Origin: Desulfobacula sp.
GTDB lineage: Bacteria > Desulfobacterota > Desulfobacteria > Desulfobacterales > Desulfobacteraceae
Assembly: GCF_030611305.1 (NCBI RefSeq)
Contig: NZ_JAUWQB010000028.1
Location: forward strand, 1-40,507
DNA length: 40,507 bases
Reading direction: 5' to 3'
Shown here: piece after piece, positions 20,234 through 28,805 of the stretch
Layout: each line of letters opens with the position of its first letter
How positions within the stretch are numbered: the first letter of the stretch is position 1
Program-made: the position numbers and the translations under genes
The notes under the pieces: generated by a model
Database searches by the model: none
Told to the model about the DNA's origin: nothing
What the model saw: the letters and a program-made list of their open reading frames with translations, nothing else

Positions 20234-21362
20234 TGTTTTTCAGCCTTGAATTTAATAAATATTCAAACCTTTGAGGATCTTCAAAATCTATTTGAATACC
20301 GATAACAATTAAATCCAAACTCCATTTTGAATCTTGATCAAGCTTTGCCCAATCCTTTTCAGTAGTCAAAATAATATCGGCACCCATCTTCTTTGCTGAC
20401 GTGTTAATCATTAAAATGTCAGACTCCTTATACCTGTAATGGTCTTTGAATTCAAGATGATCCAGGACATCAATGCCTGATTCCTTCATTGCATGTAAAA
20501 AAGATGCAGGGTTTGCAATGCCTGAAAAAAGGACTGCCTTTTTCCCCCTTAAGCCGCCAACATCGGTATAATATTCTTTTGAATTTTCGTTATGAACAAT
20601 CTGTTTAAAAAGAAATGGCCGATGAAAAGTTTTAAACCAGGGACAATCAGGATAATGTCGCATCACTTCCTTAATACTACTTTCAACATTTTCATCTTTA
20701 TCAGAACTTCTTGTAAAAATAATAGTATCTGCCCTTTGGGCTGAAGATTGAGGGCTTTCCCTCAAACGACCGGCAGGAAGGAATCTCTTATTGCCAAAAG
20801 GGTTTGAATAATCCAGGAGCAGGAGATCAAGATCTCTTTTAAGCTTTAAGTGTTGAAACCCGTCATCAAGCACAATCACATCAGGGTTGAATGTATTGAT
20901 TGCTTTCATTCCCGCCTTAAACCTGTCTTTGCCGACCACCACAGGGAAAGATCTTCTTTGGGCCATCATATACGGTTCATCCCCTGACTCTTCGGCGTTT
21001 AAAAAAATCCGGTCACCATCGGAAACGATCACGGAATCATTTTTATATTTGCCCTTATACCCCCGGCTGATAACAACGACCTGTTTTCCCATTTCTTTTA
21101 AAACCTGGGCCACATAAATAGCTATGGGTGTTTTTCCCGCTCCCCCGACAACAATATTCCCAGCGGAAATGACAAAACAAGGCAGTGTTTTTTGCTTCAG
21201 GATTCCCTTTTTATACAACCAGAGCCAAAACCCGACACCCAAACCATACCCATATGAGATTCCGACCAAAAACCATTCAAATGAAAACATCCTGGGTTTG
21301 AAATTTCGGCCTGAAATATGTGTAATCCTTTCTTCTAATTTATTTAAGTGTTTTTCAAACAA
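20226..21362 (-). CDS. lpxK: Tetraacyldisaccharide 4'-kinase LpxK
   Basis: This enzyme phosphorylates the 4' position of the lipid A disaccharide at the inner membrane. The P-loop is GNIVVGGAGKTPIAI, with VISRGYKGKYK just after and the conserved VLDDGFQHLKLKRDLDLLLLD. LPAGRLRE and the late TEKDWAKL are also present. The N-terminus has a hydrophobic membrane segment before the P-loop. The frame stays open far into kdtA, but I chose the TTG at 21362. It has GGAG 10 bases upstream and overlaps the kdtA stop by only 8 bases, whereas an ATG at 21482 would overlap kdtA by 128 bases. The resulting 378 residues are slightly long for LpxK. Confidence 0.9.
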   Translation of the reverse strand: MFEKHLNKLEERITHISGRNFKPRMFSFEWFLVGISYGYGLGVGFWLWLYKKGILKQKTLPCFVISAGNIVVGGAGKTPIAIYVAQVLKEMGKQVVVISRGYKGKYKNDSVIVSDGDRIFLNAEESGDEPYMMAQRRSFPVVVGKDRFKAGMKAINTFNPDVIVLDDGFQHLKLKRDLDLLLLDYSNPFGNKRFLPAGRLRESPQSSAQRADTIIFTRSSDKDENVESSIKEVMRHYPDCPWFKTFHRPFLFKQIVHNENSKEYYTDVGGLRGKKAVLFSGIANPASFLHAMKESGIDVLDHLEFKDHYRYKESDILMINTSAKKMGADIILTTEKDWAKLDQDSKWSLDLIVIGIQIDFEDPQRFEYLLNSRLKNNE

Positions 21363-22653
21363 TATGAAGGGTCTCCAAATTCTTGATGATTCTTTGAACC
21401 GCACCACAATTTCTTGAAAAGACTTCAAAACTTCGACTGCCCATATGCTTCTGTATCTGTCTGTTTCCCAATATGACTTCAAGTTCTTTTTTCAATTCTT
21501 GTTCAGATTCCACCCTTTTGGCACCCCCGTGATCCATGAGCATATTTGAAATCAGCAGAAAATCCGACATATCAGACCCGAAAAGAATGGGCTTTGAAAA
21601 AGCCGCCGGTTCCAAAGGGTTATGCCCCCCTTGCCTGACCATTGATCCCCCGATAAATGCCACATCGCAAATGGCATACAGCCGGGCGAGCTCTCCTATT
21701 GTATCCACTAAAACAACATCAGGGCTTGTCTTGGATTTATCCATTGTTGACATAAAGGCCGCATGAACATCATAGGACAAAAAATAAGACAAAATTGCCG
21801 GACATCTTTCAGGATCTCTTGGGGCGAGAATCATCAAAAATCCCGGGTAATTCTTCTTCAGTTTTTTATATGCCTCACAAAGAATCTTTTCTTCTCCTTC
21901 ATGGGTGGAGCCTGCAATAAATACCTGTGTTTCCTTTTGAATACCAAACCGATCCCTCATGCCTTCAACAACCCTTTTATTCATATCTTCAACAGGTTGG
22001 TCAAACTTGATATTTCCCGCAACAGATATTTTCTTTTCATCAACACCTAAGCGTTGAAACCGTTTTCCATCCAATGGAGTTTGTGCCATAATCCCGGTTA
22101 AAGAAGAAAAAACCATGAAAGAAAATTTTCTAAAAAACAGATATCCGTTTAATGAGCGCTTTGAAAGCCTGGCATTAATTAATACTATAGGAATTTGCCT
22201 TTCCTTCATTTCATATAAAAAATTGGGCCACAGGTCTGTTTCAACAATAACCACTGCATCCGGTTCTATTTGCCGACTTACTTTTTTAACGCAATAACCC
22301 AGATCAAACGGGAAATATCCCAATTGATCGATCAGTCTGGTATTTTCTTTTAGAAGCAATTGCTCAGCCATATCAAACCCGGTCTTTGTGGAAGCAGTGA
22401 AAACAATATCCAACTCTTTGTGTTGCTCCTTTAATGCTTTGACAAAGGGTACGGCTGATATGACCTCTCCTACGGAAAGGGCATGAATCCAGATTCTTTT
22501 TTTCCTACCCGGTTTCGGCTTTAAACCAGTTCCAAACCCAAACCTTAAACTTAAGGTTGCCCTTCTTTTTTCTGAAAAAAGATAGATGAACGGCAGAAAC
22601 GGAACGGCAATAATAAATAAAATATTGATTATTATTTTATACAAAAAAATCAT
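21355..22653 (-). CDS. kdtA: Kdo transferase KdtA (WaaA), here probably using Kdo8N
   Basis: A GT30 glycosyltransferase of 432 residues with an N-terminal membrane anchor (residues 1-27). The catalytic Glu is E63 in HALSVGEV. Further family motifs are FTASTKTGFDMAEQLL, VIVETDLWPNFLYEM, FIAGSTHEGEEKIL and AFIGGSMVRQGGHNPLEPAAF. It transfers Kdo-type sugar from the CMP form to lipid IVA. Because kdnA-kdnB-kdsB lie nearby, the donor is likely to be CMP-Kdo8N, at least in part. The gene is in the LPS operon between lptG and lpxK. Confidence 0.95.
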   Translation of the reverse strand: MIFLYKIIINILFIIAVPFLPFIYLFSEKRRATLSLRFGFGTGLKPKPGRKKRIWIHALSVGEVISAVPFVKALKEQHKELDIVFTASTKTGFDMAEQLLLKENTRLIDQLGYFPFDLGYCVKKVSRQIEPDAVVIVETDLWPNFLYEMKERQIPIVLINARLSKRSLNGYLFFRKFSFMVFSSLTGIMAQTPLDGKRFQRLGVDEKKISVAGNIKFDQPVEDMNKRVVEGMRDRFGIQKETQVFIAGSTHEGEEKILCEAYKKLKKNYPGFLMILAPRDPERCPAILSYFLSYDVHAAFMSTMDKSKTSPDVVLVDTIGELARLYAICDVAFIGGSMVRQGGHNPLEPAAFSKPILFGSDMSDFLLISNMLMDHGGAKRVESEQELKKELEVILGNRQIQKHMGSRSFEVFSRNCGAVQRIIKNLETLHIV

Positions 22654-22674
22654 TGGATTTACTTTTCATTGCCA

Positions 22675-23751
22675 TTATTCCGTATTGATCAAATATAAAA
22701 TTCCAAAACATAAGAAAAACAGATTGGCCACCCAGGCACTGATGACCGGTGGCAGAATGGTTCCATATCCCAGAGAAAGGCAGAATCCATACATGACCCA
22801 ATACATAAATGAAATCACAACACCAATGGCTATAGCCACCGGGATATTGTCCTTTGCAAATGATCTCATACCTGTGGCAGCACCTGTAAGAACCATAATG
22901 ATGCAGATAAAGGGAAATGCGATTTTCCCGTTCAAATCCACCTTATAGGTTGTGGCATCATACCCTTCTTCTTCCACCTTGTTAACATATTTTTTTAATT
23001 CAAAAAAACTCATCTCTTCGGATTTTTTTGTAATTTCTCCAAGATCTTCCGGTTTAAATGTCAACGGGATAATCTTTTTATCATATGATTTTACATCATA
23101 ATCCATTGAATCCTTTGCATGGATCTGCTCGATGACATTTTCAAACACCCATTTTCCTTGTTTGAAATATCCTTTTTTAGCATCAATTCTTGACTCAAGG
23201 CCAAAATTTTCCCCAAGGGATGTTATGGTGACACCAGCAACGAACTGGTTTACAGGATCATAAAAATTAATGTGAACCAGTTTATTTTTAGACTTTATCC
23301 ATATATCTTTTTTTGCAGAATAAATATCGTGTCTTTTTTTTATAACATTGTATTTTATATAATTAGATCTTGCCATTGTAACCGGGATAATGGTCTCCCC
23401 CAAAAAAAATATAAGTACGGCAAAAAGTACCCCCACAAGGAGGGCCGGCTTAACAAGAAAATATACACTGATACCACTGGACTTGATGGCCAGAAGTTCA
23501 TTATTCCTGTTCATCAATCCAAAAACCGTAATTGTTGCAAGTAAAATACTTGCCGGTGCCAATTGTACAAACATGAAAGGGACTTTTAAAACTACATATC
23601 CCAGGGCTCCGATAAGGGAAATATCAGAATTCAAAAATCTCTCCATCCTGGAAAGATAATCAATAAATACAAACAGAACCAGGATCAGCAACTGAATGAT
23701 GGAAAAAAATTTAAAAAATTCCTTTAACCAATATTTATGCAGACATGACAT
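22675..23751 (-). CDS. lptG: LPS export permease LptG
   Basis: A 358-residue YjgP/YjgQ-family protein with six membrane segments. Three lie in the first 120 residues, a large periplasmic beta-jellyroll spans about residues 120-255, and three lie at the C-terminus. The coupling region NRNNELLAIKSSGISVYFL near residue 80 is the contact to the ATPase LptB. With LptF it forms the channel that extracts LPS from the inner membrane. The first-gene partner lptF ends 3 bases upstream. LptB and the bridge proteins LptC and LptA are not in the window. LptG rather than LptF is inferred from gene order and N-terminal features. Confidence 0.9.
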   Translation of the reverse strand: MSCLHKYWLKEFFKFFSIIQLLILVLFVFIDYLSRMERFLNSDISLIGALGYVVLKVPFMFVQLAPASILLATITVFGLMNRNNELLAIKSSGISVYFLVKPALLVGVLFAVLIFFLGETIIPVTMARSNYIKYNVIKKRHDIYSAKKDIWIKSKNKLVHINFYDPVNQFVAGVTITSLGENFGLESRIDAKKGYFKQGKWVFENVIEQIHAKDSMDYDVKSYDKKIIPLTFKPEDLGEITKKSEEMSFFELKKYVNKVEEEGYDATTYKVDLNGKIAFPFICIIMVLTGAATGMRSFAKDNIPVAIAIGVVISFMYWVMYGFCLSLGYGTILPPVISAWVANLFFLCFGILYLINTE

Positions 23752-23754
23752 ATT

Positions 23755-24936
23755 TTATATTTTTCTTATAAACCGATTTTTTATGGCCAGTGTGGCCTTG
23801 TTAAAAAACACAGGAGGCATGACCGGTTTTTCCTTTGCATTTCTGACAAGAAAAAAAACCCCAACTCCCCCCATGATGACATTTGGCAGCCACATCGCGA
23901 AAACCGGAGGGTAATTTCCTGTTTCTCCTGCCGACCATCCAATAGCCAGAAGAAAATAATAGAGAAGAAAAAAACAAATTCCAAAACCAAATCCTGAAGA
24001 CCGCCTCAAAGAATCTGACTGAACTCCCAGGGGAAAAGCGAGGAGACCTAAGGAAAGGCAGGCAAAAGGAATTGAAAACTTTTCATGCAATTCCATCAAA
24101 GCCTCGATCAAACGGGCTTTATCCTTAATCCCCGACCTTATTAACCCTACCAAAACAACCAGGCTTATCTCATCCAGGTCCTTTAATATTTTCCCATTCT
24201 TTTTATTCATGCTGTTCAAATCAATATTGATATCATAATTTTCAAACTGAAGGCTGGTTACAGATTTTTCATCAATATCCACCTGGTTGATGACCCCATT
24301 ATAAAGTCTTATGGCATACACCTGCTCATCTTCAAACCGGATCAATTTTCCTGAAGGGGCAATCGAAATACTGATGACACCTTTTGTTCTCCTGTCTTCA
24401 ATAAAGACGTCTTTTAATGCTTTCGTTTTCATATTCATATGGGAAACATAAATCATGACATCTTCCAATTCACAATTGAATTGCCTCTCCTGCAGGGCCG
24501 CATCAATACTTGATCTTGCAAGTTCAATACTTTTCTTTTTAATAGATAATTTACCCCAGGATACTCCAAAAACTGTGATGTACATGGTCAAAAAGACACC
24601 TGAAAAACAAAAAATCAATACCGGCGGCAATAATTTATAGAGAGATACACCAGCGCCTTTTAATGCGAGAATCTCGTTGTCTTGCGACATACGCATAAAC
24701 GTCAAAAGGACGGATATCATGACAGACATGGGAATGGTGAATTCCAAAAATCTTGGAAGTGTATAAACGACCATAAGAACAACAGATGAAATATCAGCAT
24801 TATAGTTCACAACCATATTGGTGATTTCCGGTATTCGTGTCATCAGAAAGACAAATGTCAGAAAAAAAAGGCTGATGGCAAAGGGAGGAAGAAGTTCCTT
24901 GAAAATATATCTGTTTATAATATTAAAACTTTTCAT
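23755..24936 (-). CDS. lptF: LPS export permease LptF
   Basis: A 393-residue YjgP/YjgQ-family permease and the first gene of the minus-strand LPS operon. The N-terminus begins INRYIFKELLPPFAISLFF. The LptB-coupling stretch is MSQDNEILALKGAGVSLYKL, and IPFACLSLGLLAFPLGVQ is a conserved motif in the C-terminal membrane half. A periplasmic domain of about 150 residues separates the two membrane halves. It forms the LptB2FG transporter with LptG. The promoter of the operon must lie in the short divergent gap of about 56-95 bases shared with the thiamine pyrophosphokinase gene. Confidence 0.92.
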   Translation of the reverse strand: MKSFNIINRYIFKELLPPFAISLFFLTFVFLMTRIPEITNMVVNYNADISSVVLMVVYTLPRFLEFTIPMSVMISVLLTFMRMSQDNEILALKGAGVSLYKLLPPVLIFCFSGVFLTMYITVFGVSWGKLSIKKKSIELARSSIDAALQERQFNCELEDVMIYVSHMNMKTKALKDVFIEDRRTKGVISISIAPSGKLIRFEDEQVYAIRLYNGVINQVDIDEKSVTSLQFENYDINIDLNSMNKKNGKILKDLDEISLVVLVGLIRSGIKDKARLIEALMELHEKFSIPFACLSLGLLAFPLGVQSDSLRRSSGFGFGICFFLLYYFLLAIGWSAGETGNYPPVFAMWLPNVIMGGVGVFFLVRNAKEKPVMPPVFFNKATLAIKNRFIRKI

Positions 24937-25031
24937 TTCCAGGAAAAATATAAGTTAGAGCACAAATAGTCAAGATATGATAAAAAGATTGCATGTTTTC
25001 ATTACTTGATTTTCATGATAATGAATTGTCT

Positions 25032-25667
25032 ATGAAATGTGTAATCATAGCCAATGGTGATCTTGAATATACCAGCGATATTCTACGTGTGATCAAGGAT
25101 GCCCAACTAATTATCAGTGCCGATGGCGGTGCCAGGCATTTAAGAATATTAAATATTTTACCCCATGTAATGATCGGCGATTTTGACTCAATCCATCCGG
25201 ATGACAAACAATTCTTCAAGAAAAAACAAGTAAAAATGATCACCTTTCCCTCAAAAAAAAATCATACTGATTCTGAACTTTGTATATCATGGGCTCTTGA
25301 AAACAATGCAACAGATATCACATTGTTAGGCGTCACCGGAACTCGACTGGATCATACCCTGGCCAATATTTTTCTTTTAAAAAAACTTGCAAGGCAAAAT
25401 ATCCCGGCCAGAATCATAAATAAAAACAATGAAATTCATATCGTAACAAATTTTTTAGAGCTTAAAGGCCGGCCCAAAGACTTTTTATCCATTATCCCCA
25501 TTACAGAAAAAGTAACCGGAATCACTCTAAGAGGACTTGAATATCCTCTGGTAAATGCAACCATGGAAATGGGGTCTTGTCTTGGTATAAGCAATTCTTT
25601 TAAGAAGGCTGTCGCATCTGTTTCTATTGAAAAAGGTATTTTAATTGTAACAAAATCAACAGATTAA
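25032..25667 (+). CDS. Thiamine pyrophosphokinase
   Basis: About 211 residues starting MKCVIIANGDL, the normal N-terminus of the family. Motifs in order are IISADGGARHL, MIGDFDSI (metal and ATP binding), KKNHTDSELCISWAL and GVTGTRLDHTLANIFLL. A C-terminal beta domain for thiamine binding follows. The enzyme makes thiamine diphosphate from thiamine and ATP in the cytoplasm. An in-frame ATG at 24993 would add 13 residues that do not fit the family. Neither start has a strong ribosome binding site. It is divergent from lptF and followed by a strong terminator. No TPP riboswitch is seen upstream. Confidence 0.9.
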   Translation: MKCVIIANGDLEYTSDILRVIKDAQLIISADGGARHLRILNILPHVMIGDFDSIHPDDKQFFKKKQVKMITFPSKKNHTDSELCISWALENNATDITLLGVTGTRLDHTLANIFLLKKLARQNIPARIINKNNEIHIVTNFLELKGRPKDFLSIIPITEKVTGITLRGLEYPLVNATMEMGSCLGISNSFKKAVASVSIEKGILIVTKSTD

Positions 25668-25684
25668 CCTATATGATGAAAACT

Positions 25685-25726
25685 AAAAGAGAAGGTGTCC
25701 AAAGATGAGTGAACACCTTCTCTTTT
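25685..25726. terminator. Bidirectional intrinsic terminator
   Basis: Perfect 14-base arms (25685-25698 and 25713-25726) enclose a 14-base loop. The stem core is AGAGAAGGTGT/ACACCTTCTCT, flanked by A-run and T-run on either side, so it can end transcription on both strands. It sits between the convergent thiamine pyrophosphokinase and HesB-like genes. Confidence 0.9.
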
Positions 25727-25743
25727 AAAAAAATCAAAAAATA

Positions 25744-26061
25744 CTAATCCCCACAGGAACCGCCGGAACCGCAGCTTCCGCATTCGGATTGTCCCATTTC
25801 AATATTGGAGTCAAGATGGAATCCCATCCCGGTAAAATCGATTTTAATATTTTCGGCTTTTCCCATAAACTCTTTATCGACAACAAATTTCAGGCCTTTA
25901 ACATCAAATGTATCATCTGTATCTTTTGGCTCGTCCAGAGCCATGGCAAGTGAAGGGCCGCCTCAGCCGCCGGAATTGAGAAAAATTCTAATGGGGGTGG
26001 GTTCCTTACCCTGGAAATAGTCTGCGATCTGCGTTTTTGCAGGATCTGTCAACTCAATCAT
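25744..26061 (-). CDS. HesB/IscA-like selenoprotein (Sec at codon 33, UGA recoded)
   Basis: From ATG 26061 (AAGGAG 9 bases upstream) the frame reads 105 residues with one in-frame TGA at 25965-25963, codon 33. Before it is PIRIFLNSGG and after it GGPSLAMALDEPKD, so the TGA falls inside the conserved IscA/HesB core motif, and the protein-like sequence continues on both sides. The known HesB-like selenoprotein family has Sec at this position. The C-terminus is Cys-rich (SECGSCGSGGSCGD). A SECIS-like hairpin follows the TGA at the right distance, and selB is in this window. IscA-type proteins carry or bind Fe-S clusters; the role of the Sec form is unknown. An ordinary call starting at ATG 25944 would lose the first 39 codons. 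Confidence 0.9.
25927..25943 (-). promoter_or_regulatory. Bacterial SECIS-like hairpin of the HesB-like selenoprotein
   Basis: The minus strand reads TGGCTC-TGGAC-GAGCCA, a perfect 6-base stem with a 5-base loop. The loop begins 25 bases after the UGA and has G at its second position. Both features fit the bacterial SECIS rule: apical loop roughly 16-37 bases downstream, with a G in its first two bases. Confidence 0.8.
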
Positions 26062-26251
26062 TGTAAAACTCTCCTTATTTGTTTATTTATTTTTCAGGGT
26101 TCTTCTGCCTGAATGCTCTAATTCTAATCATGCACCGTATGCATGTCAATATACTGTACAAAAGATTACAAAAATTGTAGTATATGCCGTAATTTATTTT
26201 TAAAAACAGCAATAAAAAACCGTGAAGATCAAAAAAATATAAGGACTGCCT

Positions 26252-27271
26252 ATGAAAATACTTGTTACCGGTGGTGCCGGATACATCGGGAGCCACACTT
26301 GCGTTGAGCTTTTGAATGAAAATTATGATGTAGTTGTCCTGGATAATCTTTCCAATAGTTCTGAAAAATCTTTGGCCCGGATAAAAAACATTACCGGAAA
26401 ATCACTTGAGTTCTATAAAGCAGATCTTTTGAATAAAAAAGAAATTGTTGCTGTTTTCTCTGACCATAAAATAGATGCGGTCATTCATTTTGCAGGGTTG
26501 AAAGCCGTGGGAGAGTCCTTGTTGATCCCGTTAAGGTATTTTCATAACAATGTTACCGGAACCTTAAATCTTCTTGAAGTCATGAATGATTTTAATGTAA
26601 AAAATATTGTCTTTTCTTCTTCTGCAACCGTTTATGGAAATCCTGCATCTCTTCCTATAAAAGAAGATGCTCCATTATCTGTCACCAATCCCTATGGCCG
26701 GACAAAGCTGATGATAGAAGAAATACTGCAAGACCTCTATCATTCTGACGGAAATTGGAATATTGCTCTGTTAAGATATTTTAACCCGATTGGCGCCCAT
26801 GAAAGCGGTTTGATTGGGGAAGATCCTTTTGGTATTCCAAACAATCTTATGCCTTATATTTCCCAGGTAGCCGTGGGGTTCTTACCCCAGCTCAGTGTAT
26901 TTGGGAATGATTATGATACCCCGGACGGAACCGGTGTCAGAGACTTTATTCATGTGGTGGATCTGGCACTGGGCCACATTAAAACCCTGCCAAAACTTTT
27001 TACCAGTCCTGGTGTGGTGATTTATAATCTTGGAACAGGTCTTGGCTATTCAGTCCTTGAAATGATTAAAGGATTTGAAGCGGCAAGTGGTAAAAAAATC
27101 CCTTATGAAATCACAGACAGACGGCACGGTGATATAGCAGCCTGCTGGGCAGACCCTGCCAAAGCAAAAAAGGAGCTTGGCTGGGAAGCATATAGAACAC
27201 TTATAGACATGTGCAAAGATACATGGAACTGGCAGAAAAACAACCCAAGCGGATACCGAAAAACTCAATGA
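26252..27271 (+). CDS. galE: UDP-glucose 4-epimerase GalE
   Basis: A 339-residue extended short-chain dehydrogenase. The NAD-binding motif is [10 protein letters not shown] at the N-terminus. The catalytic residues lie in SSSATVYG and in the Y-x3-K of [21 protein letters not shown] and [10 protein letters not shown] are further GalE hallmarks. It interconverts UDP-glucose and UDP-galactose, and the analogous GlcNAc forms in some members, supplying precursors for LPS and other glycans. AAGGA lies 7 bases upstream of the ATG. It is divergent from the selenoprotein gene, and the downstream ATP-grasp gene follows after 12 bases. Confidence 0.95.
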   Translation: MKILVTGGAGYIGSHTCVELLNENYDVVVLDNLSNSSEKSLARIKNITGKSLEFYKADLLNKKEIVAVFSDHKIDAVIHFAGLKAVGESLLIPLRYFHNNVTGTLNLLEVMNDFNVKNIVFSSSATVYGNPASLPIKEDAPLSVTNPYGRTKLMIEEILQDLYHSDGNWNIALLRYFNPIGAHESGLIGEDPFGIPNNLMPYISQVAVGFLPQLSVFGNDYDTPDGTGVRDFIHVVDLALGHIKTLPKLFTSPGVVIYNLGTGLGYSVLEMIKGFEAASGKKIPYEITDRRHGDIAACWADPAKAKKELGWEAYRTLIDMCKDTWNWQKNNPSGYRKTQ

Positions 27272-27283
27272 AAAAATAAGGAT

Positions 27284-28069
27284 ATGCACTTGAACAGCAG
27301 GCCTGTTGCCATAGGAGCAAGGTTAAAAAAATACCCGTCGATTCAAACTCTTGGGTTTAAACCCAATTTTCAGGATTATTCCGCCCGGGAACAAAAATTG
27401 ATCCTGAACACAGAAAAAATCTATTACCCCACAGCCTTTTATGCAGACCTGTTCAATGCCATGGGAAAAAAAACGTTCCCCAGTTTTCATACCTATAAAT
27501 TTGCCCTGGACAAAATAAAACAGACAGCGATTTTTAATATGCTTGATATTCCCCATCCAGAAACAAAAATTTTTTATGGAAGAAAACAAAAACAGAATAT
27601 CCTTAAATCTTTTGCTTTCCCGTTTATTGCCAAGAAAGCCAGAGGATCCTCTAAAGGCAATGATGTGTACCTGATTCAAAACAACGAGGAGCTTTTACGC
27701 TGTTTAAAACACAAAGGCCCTGCCTATATCCAGGAATATCTTCCCATAGACCGGGATATGCGGATTATCATTATCGGCAAAAAAATCAGGCTCGCCTATT
27801 GGCGGATTGCAGCCCCGGACAATTTTAAAACCAATCTTTCCCAGGGCGGGGTCATCAGCTTTAAACCTCTGCCGCAAAAAGCCCTTGATCTTGCACTCAC
27901 GACAGCTCTAAGATGTGGATGGGATGATGTGGGGATCGATATCATTGAACGAAATAATCAATTCTATGTCCTGGAAGGCAATATGAAATATGGAACAAAA
28001 GGATTCCGGGAAGCAGGTATCCATTATAAAAAAATGATGGTAAATCTGATCGTGGAAGAAAAGGTCTAA
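27284..28069 (+). CDS. RimK-like ATP-grasp protein
   Basis: A 261-residue ATP-grasp protein. The ATP-binding lysines and glycine-rich loop are in FPFIAKKARGSSKGNDVYLI. The conserved YIQEYLPIDRDMRIIIIGKK and the metal-binding end VGIDIIERNNQFYVLEGNMKYG (E and N) are present. The family ligates a carboxylate to an amine or thiol with ATP, as RimK does with glutamate on ribosomal S6. The N-terminal 100 residues are not the usual RimK N-domain, so the substrate is open. It follows galE by 12 bases and is probably in its operon. Confidence 0.8.
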   Translation: MHLNSRPVAIGARLKKYPSIQTLGFKPNFQDYSAREQKLILNTEKIYYPTAFYADLFNAMGKKTFPSFHTYKFALDKIKQTAIFNMLDIPHPETKIFYGRKQKQNILKSFAFPFIAKKARGSSKGNDVYLIQNNEELLRCLKHKGPAYIQEYLPIDRDMRIIIIGKKIRLAYWRIAAPDNFKTNLSQGGVISFKPLPQKALDLALTTALRCGWDDVGIDIIERNNQFYVLEGNMKYGTKGFREAGIHYKKMMVNLIVEEKV

Positions 28070-28072
28070 GCG

Positions 28073-28657
28073 TTATAACAACCCTGCATCCTGTTCATCC
28101 TCTTCCCATGCAGCAAGATATTTTTTGACGGCCGCATATTTTGATGATCCCCTGGGTTTAAAAAGCAGGTACCCAAGCTGCTCAATCCGGGTTTCAAGGC
28201 ATTGAAAAAAAGCCGCTTCAACCTGCTTTATTTCAATATTGTTTTCATCCTTTGCTATCTTATCCAGCACAACCCCGGTCAAGTGTCCTTCCGGAACAAA
28301 AATATCACAGACGCTAGCATTCCATTCTTCGGGGAAATTGTTTATCTTCCACGGGCTTAACTTCTCAGGCCGTAAGATACTTTTATTTGCAGGATTGAAC
28401 GGGGATTTGACAATCTTCATTTTCCGTTTATCAAACTGCATTAAAGTTTTTAAAAGTGCCTCTATATCATCTGAAAAAATCCACTCTTCAGGTTCCAGCA
28501 GGACAGGAGGGAATTCTTTGCTGGTGAGAGCATATTTGTACGGTCCCTTTTCTCCCCAAAACGTCTTAAACTCCTTTGAATTGGGGAATATTTCTCTTTT
28601 TATCAGTTCAACAACCATTTTAGAATTTTCATGATAAAAATTGCCTGGCTTTTTCAT
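28073..28657 (-). CDS. Conserved-looking protein of unknown function
   Basis: A 194-residue soluble protein with no signal peptide or membrane segment, and rich in Lys, Glu and aromatic residues. It starts at ATG 28657 and converges on the ATP-grasp gene with a 3-base gap. Visible features are a possible helix-rich N-terminus (MVVELIKREIFPNSKEF), a Pro-rich middle (SPFNPANKSILRPEKLSPW) and an acidic C-terminal tail (WEEDEQDAG). I do not recognise a family. Good codon use over the whole length and the tight packing support a real gene. Confidence 0.65.
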   Translation of the reverse strand: MKKPGNFYHENSKMVVELIKREIFPNSKEFKTFWGEKGPYKYALTSKEFPPVLLEPEEWIFSDDIEALLKTLMQFDKRKMKIVKSPFNPANKSILRPEKLSPWKINNFPEEWNASVCDIFVPEGHLTGVVLDKIAKDENNIEIKQVEAAFFQCLETRIEQLGYLLFKPRGSSKYAAVKKYLAAWEEDEQDAGLL

Positions 28658-28772
28658 CGCCCATTTTACTGCTCTCCTGTTTATAAAATGTCTGTTACCG
28701 ATCTATTACGCAGATTTTTTCTATAAATCAACCATAGAGCTTTGATTTATCCCTTGACCTTAAATTTCTATT

Positions 28773-28805
28773 TTGTTAACTATATCGACTTAATATGGTT
28801 AACGA
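28773..28805. promoter_or_regulatory. BirA-type operator overlapping the birA start codon
   Basis: TTGTTAACT (28773-28781) and GGTTAACGA (28797-28805) are inverted half-sites separated by 15 bases. Bacterial BirA boxes have two inverted half-sites related to TTGTAAACC at this spacing. The right half covers the last base of the birA ATG, and a possible -35 (TTGACC, 28754-28759) lies upstream. Biotin-loaded BirA would block transcription of birA-bioYMN. Confidence 0.7.

Noticed and set aside
21363-21482. LpxK starting at ATG 21482
   Set aside because: It would overlap kdtA by 128 bases and adds residues with no family match; the TTG at 21362 has a good ribosome binding site.
24937-25031. TPP riboswitch upstream of thiamine pyrophosphokinase
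   Set aside because: The gap is too short and lacks the conserved THI-box motifs.
25744-25944. A separate 66-residue Cys-rich protein starting at ATG 25944
   Set aside because: It is the part of the HesB-like selenoprotein after the UGA; the upstream half is in frame and conserved-looking.
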